Shown one piece after another: positions 21,699-31,653 of a stretch of DNA of 64,000 nt. The stretch lies in assembly GCA_047495785.1 (NCBI GenBank), contig JBLDXI010000042.1, positions 4,278,001 to 4,342,000 on the forward strand, given 5' to 3'. This stretch comes from Lepidodermella squamata. Taxonomy: Eukaryota > Gastrotricha. The translations under genes and the position numbers were made by a program. Below the pieces are notes generated by a model. That model was not told the origin of the DNA. It saw only the letters and a program-made list of their open reading frames with translations, and made no database searches. Position 1 is the first letter of the stretch. Each line of letters opens with the position of its first letter.

Positions 21699-22895
21699 TC
21701 ATCTTGTCATCAAATAGAAAAAGCATCCATCTACAACGATGAGGGTTATCGTGGAAGTAATCGCTATTACCACGTCAACCAGCCTCAGAAGAGTCAACTC
21801 ATGCGCGACACCCATCGACTTCAATGAAACCTCACGGCGCCAGAAATGCGCTCGAGCCATTTCAACAGCAGCCAAAGAGTAGCATGTGATAACGATGCCA
21901 GTTGCCACGTTGAAAACAACCAGATATACCAGCCAGACAGGTTCCGTTGTTCGCGGTATTGCCGCGAAAACGATGTCTAGCAACATTGTAAATGCCAGGA
22001 CTGTAGTTATTCCAAAAGTAGGCCGATCAGCTAATTTAGGAGGCATTAAGAATTGGCCGATGTGAAGCACCGTGATCCCAACAACAGGGTAAACTATGCT
22101 GGTCATAAAATAGTTGCTCTTGCGCCTGAATTTTATCCCGAATTCCATATTGTAGTTTGGAAATCCCGAGAAGTTTGCTAGGTAAGTTCTCGATCTGAGA
22201 GGAGGAACGAACTCCCAAATTTCCGTAGAATCAATGAATTTTAAAATGTTGTTAATATCAAATTGCTTAACTCGGAATACAACTTTTTTGGTATCTTCCA
22301 CAGAGTAGAAAATGATGTTGCAATCGAGGGTGTCGAACGGGAATTGTTGGTAGGAAAATGATCCGCAAGCTGTATCAATTGTTGTGATCGCAATGTAATA
22401 AGCGGTCCGAGAGCGACTGAACGGATACACAGAAACGCTCTTGATAGCGTTTTCAAATGGCGCCGATTCTTCGTAGCCATTTTGGTGCATCAGATTCGGA
22501 TACCAAGTTTCCTCCTTTTTCATGCTGATTTCAAGTCTTCCCATTGCCGAAACATTGCAAGCTTCGCTGCCGAAGTAGTCCTCGCATGACGCTGAACAAT
22601 TGTATCTCCAGTATACTGAGATTTCGCCGAAAAGGGACAGCTTCTTATTGGTGTCGTCGATTTGTACAAAGCGGTCGAGAAACCACCACACTTCCACTTC
22701 AATCGGATTTTTGAACTTCGTGTCAACTGCCACGTGGCTAGGCAGATCAATTGATGTCGCGTAAGGGCATTTCTCGAGGAAAATGTGCCTAAACTGTGGC
22801 CAATTAATAGTTTGGTTGGATCTGAACTTCTCCGCTGATAATTCATCGCACAAGACCATGGATGAGCACAAAATCATTGAAAGTATGCTTCTCAT
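21699..22895 (-). CDS. Cys-loop ligand-gated ion channel subunit, family 1 (R3)
   Basis: Single exon, 398 aa from the ATG at 22895 (MRSILSMILCSSMVLC, signal peptide). The frame stays open to 23060, but that extension is not preserved in the other copy, which has an in-frame stop there. It is the segmental-duplication partner of the 3461 gene and shares its extracellular features (WWFLDRF, ENAIKSVSVYPF, NILKFIDSTEIWEF). The Cys loop is ACGSFSYQQFPFDTLDC, again 14 residues between the cysteines. M2 is DRPTFGITTVLAFTMLLD, and the protein ends FFYLMTR. Over the M1-M3 stretch (about 21952-22147) the DNA is almost identical to the R4 gene rather than to its duplication partner. Confidence 0.9.
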   Translation of the reverse strand: MRSILSMILCSSMVLCDELSAEKFRSNQTINWPQFRHIFLEKCPYATSIDLPSHVAVDTKFKNPIEVEVWWFLDRFVQIDDTNKKLSLFGEISVYWRYNCSASCEDYFGSEACNVSAMGRLEISMKKEETWYPNLMHQNGYEESAPFENAIKSVSVYPFSRSRTAYYIAITTIDTACGSFSYQQFPFDTLDCNIIFYSVEDTKKVVFRVKQFDINNILKFIDSTEIWEFVPPLRSRTYLANFSGFPNYNMEFGIKFRRKSNYFMTSIVYPVVGITVLHIGQFLMPPKLADRPTFGITTVLAFTMLLDIVFAAIPRTTEPVWLVYLVVFNVATGIVITCYSLAAVEMARAHFWRREVSLKSMGVAHELTLLRLVDVVIAITSTITLIVVDGCFFYLMTR

Positions 22896-23613
22896 TGCGA
22901 GGAATCGGGAATCACTCGCATTCCGCATAGATTTTGAATCCATAATATAATTTAATAAAAGACCAGCAGCATTGCCTTCACGATATCGATTCCGTCCAGG
23001 AAGCTGCTTCAATTTTGTAGTTGGTAAAGTTAATAAACTAACCCCGCTCATGGCACTCAATTGACTGATTTGTCGGAATTCATAATCCCAAAATAAAGTG
23101 TAGACAGACTCCGTTATTGCAGCAAAAGTTGGGCACGACAGAATATGCTTGATTTTTTTAGAATTTTGCCACTCGGTAATAGACCTTTATTCTACCTATT
23201 AAAATTTGTCATCGCCCATGAAATTTGTCCCGTCTCCATTGAACTGATGAGATATCATTGAGTAGTTTATTGTTAAAACAATGATCCGACTGATACTAAG
23301 TAACAGTTTGCCTATTGACACGGGTATTTACATTTAACTAATTCTTTCTGTACAAATAATGATTATTTATAATTTTGCATGAGTCTTTTATCTTTGAAAT
23401 GACGATGTCGCACATGAGTGACTGCGGATTGACTTATTAATTGGACGTTTCAGGAATCAGTATAGAAAGCGTACTTTCGATCTTTGAAAGAGTTCGAGTA
23501 ACGGGAAATTTTATTGAAATGGAATAATGAATAGGTCTTTGAGTGATGGTTAAATTGAAATCGCAAGCAGCCCTCCAAGAAATAAAAAGCAGAATACATA
23601 TCTTCGGAGCCAC
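22896..23613. other. Intergenic between R3 and R4
   Basis: Holds the conserved receptor-upstream block (to ~23093) and, at ~23440-23560, a piece similar to the receptor 3' flank at 2840-3000. No gene is seen. Confidence 0.45.
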
Positions 23614-24789
23614 TCATCTTGTCATCAAATAGAAGAAGGATCCATCGACAATGATGAGGGTTAACGCTGATGTAGTCCCTATGACCACGTCCATCAGCCT
23701 TAGCACAGTCAAATCGCGAGCGATACCAAGCTGTTTCAATGATACCTCGCGACGCCAGAAGTGCATGCGTGCTAATTCAACAGCAGCTAAAGAGTAGCAC
23801 GTAACAACGATACCAGTTGCCATGTTGAATACAACCAGATAAACCAGCCAAACAGGCTCTGTCGTTCGCGGTATTGCCGCGAAAACGATGTCTAACAACA
23901 TCGTAAATGCCAGGACTGTAGTTATTCCAAAAGTAGGCCGATCAGCTAATTTAGGAGGCATTAAGAATTGGCCGATGTGAAGCACCGTGATCCCAACAAC
24001 AGGGTAAACTATGCTGGTCATAAAATAGTTGCTCTTGCGCCTGAATTTTATCCCGAATTCCATTTTGTAGTTTGAGAATACCGAAAAGTTAGCCACGTAG
24101 GTTTTGTTTCTTAATGGAGGCACGAACTCCCAAATTTCAGTAGCCCCGACGAATTTGGACATATTGTTTATCTCAAATTTTTCGATTCGAAAGGAAACTT
24201 TGTTAGGAGCTTCAACGGAGTAGAAAATGATGACGCAATCAAGCGTGTCGAACGGGAATTTTTGGTAGGTGAATGAGTCACAAGCCGTATCAATTGTTGT
24301 TATGGCAATGTAATAAGCGGTCCGGATGCGGCTGAGTGGATACACAATGACGCTCTGGATAGCGGATTCGAAAGGCGCCGATTGTTCGTAGCCATTTTCG
24401 TGCATCAAAGTCGGATACCAGGTTTCTGCTTTATTCATACTGATTTCGAGGGATTTAACCCCCGAAACATTGCAAGCTTCTTTGCCAAAGTAATCTTCGC
24501 ATGTGGTTGAACAGTTGTACCTCCAAAATGCGTTCACTTCTCCGACAAGGGACAACTTCTTATTGGTGTCATCTATTTGTACGAAGCGGTCAAGAATCCA
24601 CCATACGTCGACTTGAATAGGATTCTTGAATTTTGTCTCTAGTGCCATGTGGCTAGGCAGGTCAATTGCTGTCACGTAAGGGCATTTCTCGAGGAATATA
24701 CGTCTAAACTGTGACCAATTAACAGTTTGGTTGAAATCATCGCACTGGACTATGGATGTGCACAAAATCATAGCAAGTATGCTTCTCAT
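23614..24789 (-). CDS. Cys-loop ligand-gated ion channel subunit, family 1 (R4)
   Basis: Single exon, 391 aa from the ATG at 24789 (MRSILAMILCTSIVQC). The open frame extends to 24942, but that part contains a GTAATG..TTTCAG block and is more likely 5' leader. The N-terminus is seven residues shorter than in R1-R3 (the VER-type segment before NQTVNW is missing). Features are EVNAFWRYNCSTTCEDYFG, ETWYPTLMHENGY, the Cys loop TACDSFTYQKFPFDTLDC with 14 residues between cysteines, M2 DRPTFGITTVLAFTMLLD and the FFYLMTR end. The extracellular part groups with R2, while M1-M3 is nearly identical to R3 at DNA level. Cation selectivity is inferred from M2; the ligand is unknown. Confidence 0.9.
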   Translation of the reverse strand: MRSILAMILCTSIVQCDDFNQTVNWSQFRRIFLEKCPYVTAIDLPSHMALETKFKNPIQVDVWWILDRFVQIDDTNKKLSLVGEVNAFWRYNCSTTCEDYFGKEACNVSGVKSLEISMNKAETWYPTLMHENGYEQSAPFESAIQSVIVYPLSRIRTAYYIAITTIDTACDSFTYQKFPFDTLDCVIIFYSVEAPNKVSFRIEKFEINNMSKFVGATEIWEFVPPLRNKTYVANFSVFSNYKMEFGIKFRRKSNYFMTSIVYPVVGITVLHIGQFLMPPKLADRPTFGITTVLAFTMLLDIVFAAIPRTTEPVWLVYLVVFNMATGIVVTCYSLAAVELARMHFWRREVSLKQLGIARDLTVLRLMDVVIGTTSALTLIIVDGSFFYLMTR

Positions 24790-25708
24790 TGCGTTTTCTG
24801 CGTCGAGATTTTGACTCTGAAATATGAACGAATGAAAGAGCTGCAGCATTACCATAGCGATATCGAATTTCCGTCCAGGAAGCAGCTTCAATCTAGCGGT
24901 TGGTAAAATTATTAAACCAGCTTCGGTAAGTGCATGGCACAATTGAGCGATTTGCTGGAATTTATAATTTCATGAAAATATTAAGGTCAATTATCGCTGC
25001 GGACCCGCCAAATATACACCGGGGTTGCTAATTATATTGTCAAATTCGATAGGAGAATGATTCGTTATTGCGCGTGATTAACGGTAACTTCCTATAGTAG
25101 CCGTGGACCGTAGCAAAATGATGGAAAAAGCAAAGAGATGGGTTGACTTTTGCAAGCTTTTGGAATATTATAAAGCTGCAAGAGAGTATTCCATCATATC
25201 GTTTGCTCCCTTTCAGAATATTTTCATCACTGCAGCATCACAGGAGTGAATCGCACTTGGGTTGCCTCGGAAAGTGATTTTACCTCGGACATACGTCATG
25301 CTTAGTGTATCCTTGAAACTATTTTTAGTCGAAGATTGCTTAGCACACGTCGTAAAATAGTCGATGTTGCAAAATACGCCAAGCGCCCTTATATATCGAT
25401 TGAGACCAATCGACACGTGCACGCACATTTGACGCACATGTACCGCGCCACGTTTGTTGATGTACATCGCAAAATCGTTATTAAGCAGCATTATTTTTAT
25501 TGTATATTTGCCTACCTCACACCAACAGCGGCAGCAGAATACGTGCTTACGTCGTATTTGCTTTCTGGGCCTAAACATATTCACCACCGATTTAGCCTGT
25601 TTTTAACCGCGATCATGCCAAAAAATCCCAGATAGCAAATTTACTTGCAGTATATATAAATTCATGCGATATAGGAAATTCATTGTTAATTGTAAACACG
25701 CTGTGTAA
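24790..25708. other. Intergenic between R4 and the first claudin-like gene
   Basis: Includes R4 upstream sequence (to ~24970) and the putative promoter of the divergent claudin-like gene. Overlapping open frames at 25213-25974 on both strands show no coding signature beyond the real first exon at 25709. Confidence 0.4.
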
Positions 25709-28700
25709 ATGCCAGTCAGTGATAGCCAATTCAGCGAAGCGGATGAGACGGGCGATGAGGCGTATCCGTTGTTGGCAGCAGCGGGTGGGGACGCGACCGG
25801 AAGACCAATGCGCCCGCTTGTCCAGCGGTCGAGCTCGGTGGCGCCGTACGCATCGCAGGCTGACAAGGGCCGGCGAAAGTCAGTCGCCGTTATCGGCATG
25901 GCGGAGGGCGAGGTTAGTTCCTTGTAATAATAGCAAGTTGATATGCATCTGCGAAAAATTGGCATAAATCTCACTCATGAAGCTTCAAGTCATCCATGCC
26001 GATAATCCGAAGTGACAAGTCAAGACTTATACAATCTTACCAGATCTTATACAAGCAGCGAGCATATTTTCAATTTTTTTTCTGTTCTTGTGTTTTCCTA
26101 TAAATTCTTTCCTATCATGCACATTTACAAGCAGAACGCTAAGGAAGCAAGTGGAGGCAGCAGATCGGTAAATTCTACAAGAGCCAGGAGATTAGTCACC
26201 TAGTTTAGGGGGTCTCACAGTTTTAACGGGTTAACGGGTTAAGAACGGATAGGATGCCATGCGATAAAATGGGCCACTAACTATTAGCTTTTGGTTACAG
26301 GGCTGAAGAAATGAACCTAACCCTAACCCTAGCCATGTACCCTAAACCCTTTCCAGGTTCCAATGGTTTCGACTTCCTTAGAGGACGCGTTGAACACTAC
26401 AAGGTTTCATAAGTTGGAGGTTCAGACAATAGTTTTGCTTTAACTGGTTTCCATTCTTCTCTGGCTAAATTCCGTGTTTTCAATCCAAATAATTTTCTTC
26501 GTCATTTCAATCAGTTCTCTCTACCGGGCGGAACACGTGTGGGCAGTATCGATGTCTCAAACCGGGCCACTAGTCTCACCGGCATCGGTCAAGGCCGCAA
26601 CAGCATTAGCGGCGCTTCAATCCTCAATGGAGCAGATTCTTCCTCAACGAACCTCAACTCATCCTCTCGAAGCAACATGGCCCTTGACGGCCCGCAGCCT
26701 AGGTCCGCGGGCGAGGCGCAACTCTTCGACACATTGCTCAAGGTTCTAGCACACCAAAACCCAATAGTTATGACTTTCGTTTGCTTGTGTCACCCAATAG
26801 TTTTCTTGCATGATGCATGTTCACCTTTTAGTTGCCCTTAAATGTGGTTTTTATAACTGTAATTCATTATGGCGATTTGCTTTGAAGAATAAGCGCCGGC
26901 AGAGCACTGCTAAGATGAACACTGCTGCTACGTTGATGATGGCGACTGGCCCATCGGCCATCGGTGCCGTTGCTGCGGAGGCTCAGCGATCTGCCCAGCA
27001 GGAGCAAACAGTTGCTAGTGCCAAGAAAAGTGTCTGCTTTGCTGATTTCGTGAAAACCAGCGACGGCGTTGAGTACGATTACGACTACGACGATACAACT
27101 GGCGAAGATCAGGAAGACGCCGAAGAGGAAGAGATCGACGAGGAGGAGAAGCGAAAAAGAACCCTCGAAAGAATGGTAAGCGTCATAATTAAAAGAAAAT
27201 CACGATTTTTTATTGAGAGGTGTTGAATCGATGCCACGGCCACAAGGATGCTTTGTTTTTTATTAAAAGTAAACATCGCCTGTTATTTTTTTCCATAATG
27301 ATTTGCACCCGCGATAGTAAGCTGGGTTACGAATTCACAATTTATCGTAGCTGTCGAATTCTTTAAAATTTTGAAATAATGCCGCCGAAATCAGCTCATC
27401 CTCAAAAATCTAAGCAAAATGAGGTAATTCACAGTTTTTCGTCATTGATTTTTCCATCGCAATATTAATAGAGCTCCAAACCACTGCGGGCGATGGTGTC
27501 CCCTTTCAGATAAATCTATAGGGACGCGCCTAATTTTTATATTTTGAGTGCTGAGTGTGTTATTAACTCAATTTTTTTTATATTGTTTTCCATGTATTTT
27601 ACTAAGAAACGGCGCAAAGAGGATGCGACAATGACGCGGCTGAAGCGATATGGCTACGATCCGCTAAATCCGCCGATACCGAAGGTTATATTTCATGTCT
27701 TGTAGTTAGTTATCATCTATTAAAAGTGTTCAGTTTCTATCCTTCAGTACTGCTAGAGAATTCAGTTTTGGTTAAGAGCCTTGTTGAATTTTTCTTATTT
27801 ACCATAATAGTCGTGGGCCGAGTGGAGCATGCAGCGACGCGACTACCAAGCCGCGCTGCAGGAGGTGCTGCAGTTCCAGAAGCAGCCTCAGCTTTCAACA
27901 GCGGCTATGAAGGGTCGAAAGGAGAGCGTTGCTTTCGTCAAAGAAGACCTGGTGGACCTCCATCTCAACAAGAAAAGTATGCCTTTAACTTTCTTTTAAA
28001 GTCATTTTCTTTGAGTCGAATCTTCCCATATATAAAGCAGGGAAATGAGAAACCGTAGCTATTAAAATTATCAGTGTGTTGAAAATATTTGACTCCAAGT
28101 GTATACTTAACTTATGATTACTATACTTTCGTTTCCAGATAGCGACGGGAGCCTTCTGGGCAAAAAGTCCGAAGATGGGAAAGGCGAAGGCAAGAAAGCC
28201 GAGAAGAAAGTCAAAGAGAAAAAAGGCAAAGGAGCCGTCCACCATCGCCATCACCATGCTCAACTTTCCGATTGTAAGTTCCTTTTCTCTACATGTGGAC
28301 AATTTTCAATGAGTACTTTTAGTTGAGATTGAAATACTCAAAGCATACTATTACCATGGATTATTCACTGTCTCGCGCTTTCTGGGTGTTGTTCTCAACA
28401 TCACTGCAATGACTCTCATTATCGTAGCCATTATAATCCCGATTTGGATCAAAATACCTCATAAAGGTTGGCATTGCGAAAAACGTCCTTTGATTTAAAA
28501 TCATGAAACTACTCCTTTTATAGTTGAACCCAAAGGACCTGAATATTTGTATCAGCTGACGATGTTTGAAAACTGTACTAGCTTGCTTTCTGCAGCTGAA
28601 CATTCCTTACTGGCTGATATTAGAGAATTCGCTGAGGACGTTCGGGAGGTTCTCGACCATGGAAGCATGGCTGCTCTTCAGCACTCTGCAAGTGCCAGTA

Positions 28701-29428
28701 TGGATAAAGCTCAAGCGGAAGCGGCCATGCGTAGCCGGCGGCTGCGGCAAGTAACGAATGAGCCTGATACATCCACCAATGTCGATTTAGCTCAAGCGGG
28801 AGTAACATCTGACCCGGAATCTTCCTCGACGTTGACCACTGGTAGCATTTTGGATAACACTGTCTTTGGGAATCATTCCAATGTCGATGGAACTTGCGAG
28901 GGCTATTCGTTTGGAGGTTTGAGCTTTGATGAGATTGAGACCTGAAATTCATTCAGTTTTTAAAGCTTGGCAAACTTTCCTGATTGGGGTTGACGCTTTT
29001 GCCTGGCTGCTAGCTCTGTTCGGTCTCGTGCTTTCAATATGCGGAGCTGTAAGTTCATGGTCAAACCAAACTCAATTATTGTCCAACTACTGTTCCCTTT
29101 TTAGTGCTCAGGATCTGTTCCAAAATGCCTTTATTACTACCATAGTGCGGCGGAAATGATTTTCATGAGCGGTGAGTGTCTTGAGTTCTAACCCATTAGA
29201 TTTTTATTGCCCCTGATTCTAGCTGTGATAACCACTGCTGGTGTGACAGGGTATCCAATGTGTGTCAGGTTCAAAGTTGAGATTTTGCGTTTCTCATTCG
29301 GGCATGGCTTCTACATCGGCATAGCCTCAGCAGCCTGCTATTTAGTTTCAGCCATTCTCCTCAACCTGGACATCTTCATCATGTGCACGGTGCCTGATAA
29401 GGTGGAGCAAAAGCGTCGCAAACGTTAG
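25709..29428 (+). CDS. Claudin/Clc-like four-span membrane protein with long cytosolic N-terminus (gene A)
   Basis: Eleven exons: 25709-25912, 26515-26742, 26888-27175, 27607-27684, 27811-27976, 28139-28273, 28323-28466, 28524-28916, 28957-29048, 29105-29171, 29223-29428. All join in phase to 666 aa. The first ~370 residues are low-complexity and probably cytosolic, with an acidic run (GEDQEDAEEEEIDEEEKR), a basic KKAEKKVKEKK block and an HHRHHH run. Four membrane spans follow. The first extracellular loop starts GPEYLYQLTMFENCT and ends in C.GYSFGG, matching the W..C...C pattern of the claudin superfamily in a modified form. The last exon (GHGFYIGIASAACYLVSAIL..VPDK) is very close to gene B. 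The likely role is in membrane or junction organisation, by family only. Exon borders are inferred by eye and the start could lie upstream. Confidence 0.75.
26316..26332. repeat. Telomere-like CCCTAA repeats in intron 1 of gene A
   Basis: CCTAACCCTAACCCTAG with a further CCCTAAACCC at ~26340: two to three TTAGGG-type units in an intron. Confidence 0.6.
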
Positions 29429-29883
29429 TTACGAGACCCCACCCGAAACCCGTTCATTTGTCATGACAAATTCATAACTATTTTAACTCAAACATGATAG
29501 ATTTTTGAATGTATCAATCTGTAATTTATCTCGCAGCAAAGCCTATGCAAACTTAATTTTTATTTTCGTTTGATTTTTGAATAAAATATGACTGTTAATT
29601 TGAGCTATTTTTACCCCACTGATTTTGAATTTAAATACTAGATTAGTTCCGGTAAGTTCAATGGACTTATTCCCGAAAAGAAGCAATCTTAATTGTTCTT
29701 TATTTCAGGTCGAGATCCTCTCAGCTGTTGCAAAGCCCAACTCATTTAACGAGGAGATGTGATTCTTAGCAGAAATAAATGCTGTGATATCAACTGAAAG
29801 ATGAAAGTTGAAATAATGATTATTCAGCAATAAATTAAAACATTCTCTGTGGCTATATCAGCTTTATTTCATTTCCGCTATAT
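29429..29883. other. Intergenic between convergent genes
   Basis: 3' regions of gene A (plus) and receptor P1 (minus). AATAAA-type signals occur near 29580 and 29775. No gene is seen. Confidence 0.5.
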
Positions 29884-31071
29884 TCAGCTGAAAAATCCAT
29901 TAAACTTAGCTACAAGAAAAGCGTAAACGTTGATTGTGAGATGCATTGATATGAAAAATAAGAGCGCAAATGTGTCTAAAACCCTTGTCCGATTGATTTT
30001 TAGCTTCATTTTGATCATAGCGAACTGTATCGGCTTTTTGAACCATTTTTTGTAGCTGTTCACCATCCCACTCATCAGCAAAGTGTGTATCGTTATGCCA
30101 CAGCTGTAAAGGCTGAAGAAATCCGAGTAGTTACTTAGGAAGATTCGATGAGGCTTTGGAGGAACGCGGTTTAGAATAGAGCCACTAAGGAAGACCATTG
30201 CTAGAAGGACTGTAACTGAAAAGGTAGACCTATCCGGGAAACTAGCAGGCATTGAGAATGTAAACAGCTGCAACGTCGCGAGAAAAAAGACAGGTATCAT
30301 CAAATTGTAGATGAAAAATTCTGGATTTCTTCTGAATTGCAAGGTGAAGAAAGCTAGGCTCCTTTTACCTAGCACCTCCATGAGCTGGGTTCGATTCGAG
30401 AATTTGACTAGTGACCAAGCATCGCTTTCCGAGATGAAGTCCGGGCCTATCGAACTTTCTGAATTCAACTGAAACACAGCGGCGTGCCAGATTTCTTGTA
30501 AGGCAAAGACAATTTCACAGGTTTGTGTATCGAAAGGAAAGTCGCGCAGTTCAAGTTGACATGACGAAGTAAAAATTCCGATTTTCTGCCAATAAGATCG
30601 AAGTCTAACATAATGGTCGTCTTTCGAGTACATGCTCACATAAATTCTCTCCGTGAATCCGGCTTTCATGTCGAAATGATTGATAGCATTCTTATGATGC
30701 ATATGCGGCTTCCAGATTTCATTTGTTCCAACGTAGAAATTGCGATTGGCCGCAGATACGTAGTAGTCGTGGCACAATGTGTCCCACTGCAGTGATAATG
30801 TCGCTGATACAGTCATTGTCTCTTGAGTATCATCGATTTCGTGAAAGTCTTGAATGTTCAATTTCAGCGTGATTTTAAATGGTGCGCAGTTGGTGTAGTT
30901 GTTCAGAATTGAGTCAGTGCAAGACGGGGTGTAGATCCTAGGACTGAGTTGCCTCGAACAGTTTCGCCGTAGCTCAGCGAAGTCATCGCTTGGGTCACTC
31001 TGTTGAAGTATGACTTCCTTGCAGATTGTAGCCAGCAATAGGAACACTAACTCTTTCCCCAGCAGAGGCAT
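29884..31071 (-). CDS. Cys-loop ligand-gated ion channel subunit, family 2 (P1)
   Basis: Single exon, 395 aa. The hydrophobic leader (MPLLGKELVFLLLATICKEV) is followed by the family-2 signature ELRRNCSRQLSPRIYTPSC and a ligand-binding domain with IWKPHMHHKNA in place of the usual WxPD motif. The Cys loop CQLELRDFPFDTQTC has the canonical 13 residues between the cysteines. M1 starts IYNLMIPVFFLATLQLF. M2 is PDRSTFSVTVLLAMVFLSGS with D at -1' and L at 9', suggesting cation conduction by family rules. The M3-M4 loop is short and M4 ends near FLVAKFNGFFS. The vicinal CC pair of loop C in nicotinic alpha subunits is absent, so acetylcholine is not implied. It is the first of four tandem minus-strand genes and the most divergent of them. 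Confidence 0.88.
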   Translation of the reverse strand: MPLLGKELVFLLLATICKEVILQQSDPSDDFAELRRNCSRQLSPRIYTPSCTDSILNNYTNCAPFKITLKLNIQDFHEIDDTQETMTVSATLSLQWDTLCHDYYVSAANRNFYVGTNEIWKPHMHHKNAINHFDMKAGFTERIYVSMYSKDDHYVRLRSYWQKIGIFTSSCQLELRDFPFDTQTCEIVFALQEIWHAAVFQLNSESSIGPDFISESDAWSLVKFSNRTQLMEVLGKRSLAFFTLQFRRNPEFFIYNLMIPVFFLATLQLFTFSMPASFPDRSTFSVTVLLAMVFLSGSILNRVPPKPHRIFLSNYSDFFSLYSCGITIHTLLMSGMVNSYKKWFKKPIQFAMIKMKLKINRTRVLDTFALLFFISMHLTINVYAFLVAKFNGFFS

Positions 31072-31653
31072 TTTCGATCACAGCCACTAAGATTAGGCGA
31101 GAAAAGTCAAAGCTTTGAAAAATCAGGAAGTCAAACATTCATTGATCCCGGCGAGGACAATAAGGCGCTGGCCTGTCTCCGTTTTGCCGTATTGTAAGGA
31201 GATATGCTCATGGGATCCAAATATTGTTGTATGAAAAAATAGCCTGGATTAACACAACGCTTTTTTCATAATTGTAAGGCGGCGGTAAACTTCGGTGTTC
31301 TGTTTTTGTAGAAAAAAATAGCTCGAACTTTGAGAGCCGATCAATAGAAATGACGCGACGCATCGATGTACCGGAATGAGCCCTCATATAAGAGTGGTTA
31401 TGTCACAATTTTATTACCATGGGCAAAGAGGCATGGCGCGAAACCCCACTTCAGTTACTCGCTCGAATTGATCGCTGGTCCTTGTCCCAATCTGCCTTTA
31501 AGTTAAGACGGACTGCAAACAGAGTTCTTCGCAAATTATCGGGCTTCGTATCTTTATTTCGGATGGCACGCACATGAGCAGATGAGTAGAACGATTTGCA
31601 TTATATTACAGATGATTTAATTCATTCAAATAGAGATTATCTTAAATATTAAT
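31072..31653. other. Intergenic in receptor array 2
   Basis: Between P1 and P2. No gene or repeat is recognised. Confidence 0.5.

Larger units (their letters stand above)
18858..23093. repeat. Segmental duplication, copy B
   Basis: Direct copy of 637-4850 with the same order: non-coding stretch, plus-strand secreted-protein gene (20566-21013), minus-strand receptor (21699-22895) and receptor-upstream sequence ending near 23093. Local indels are frequent in non-coding parts. The receptor-upstream motif (GTTGGTAAA.TTA.TAAAC, then CAATTGA) is also present above the R4 gene near 24900-24970. Confidence 0.85.

Noticed and set aside
24790-24942. N-terminal extension of receptor R4 (and similar ones of R2 and R3)
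   Set aside because: The ATG directly before the signal peptide is shared by all copies. The extension holds a stop in copy A and a GTAATG..TTTCAG block in R4, so it is more likely 5' leader.
28957-29159. Short plus-strand frame read as a separate gene
   Set aside because: It is exon 9 of claudin-like gene A; its apparent start and end are created by reading through flanking introns.
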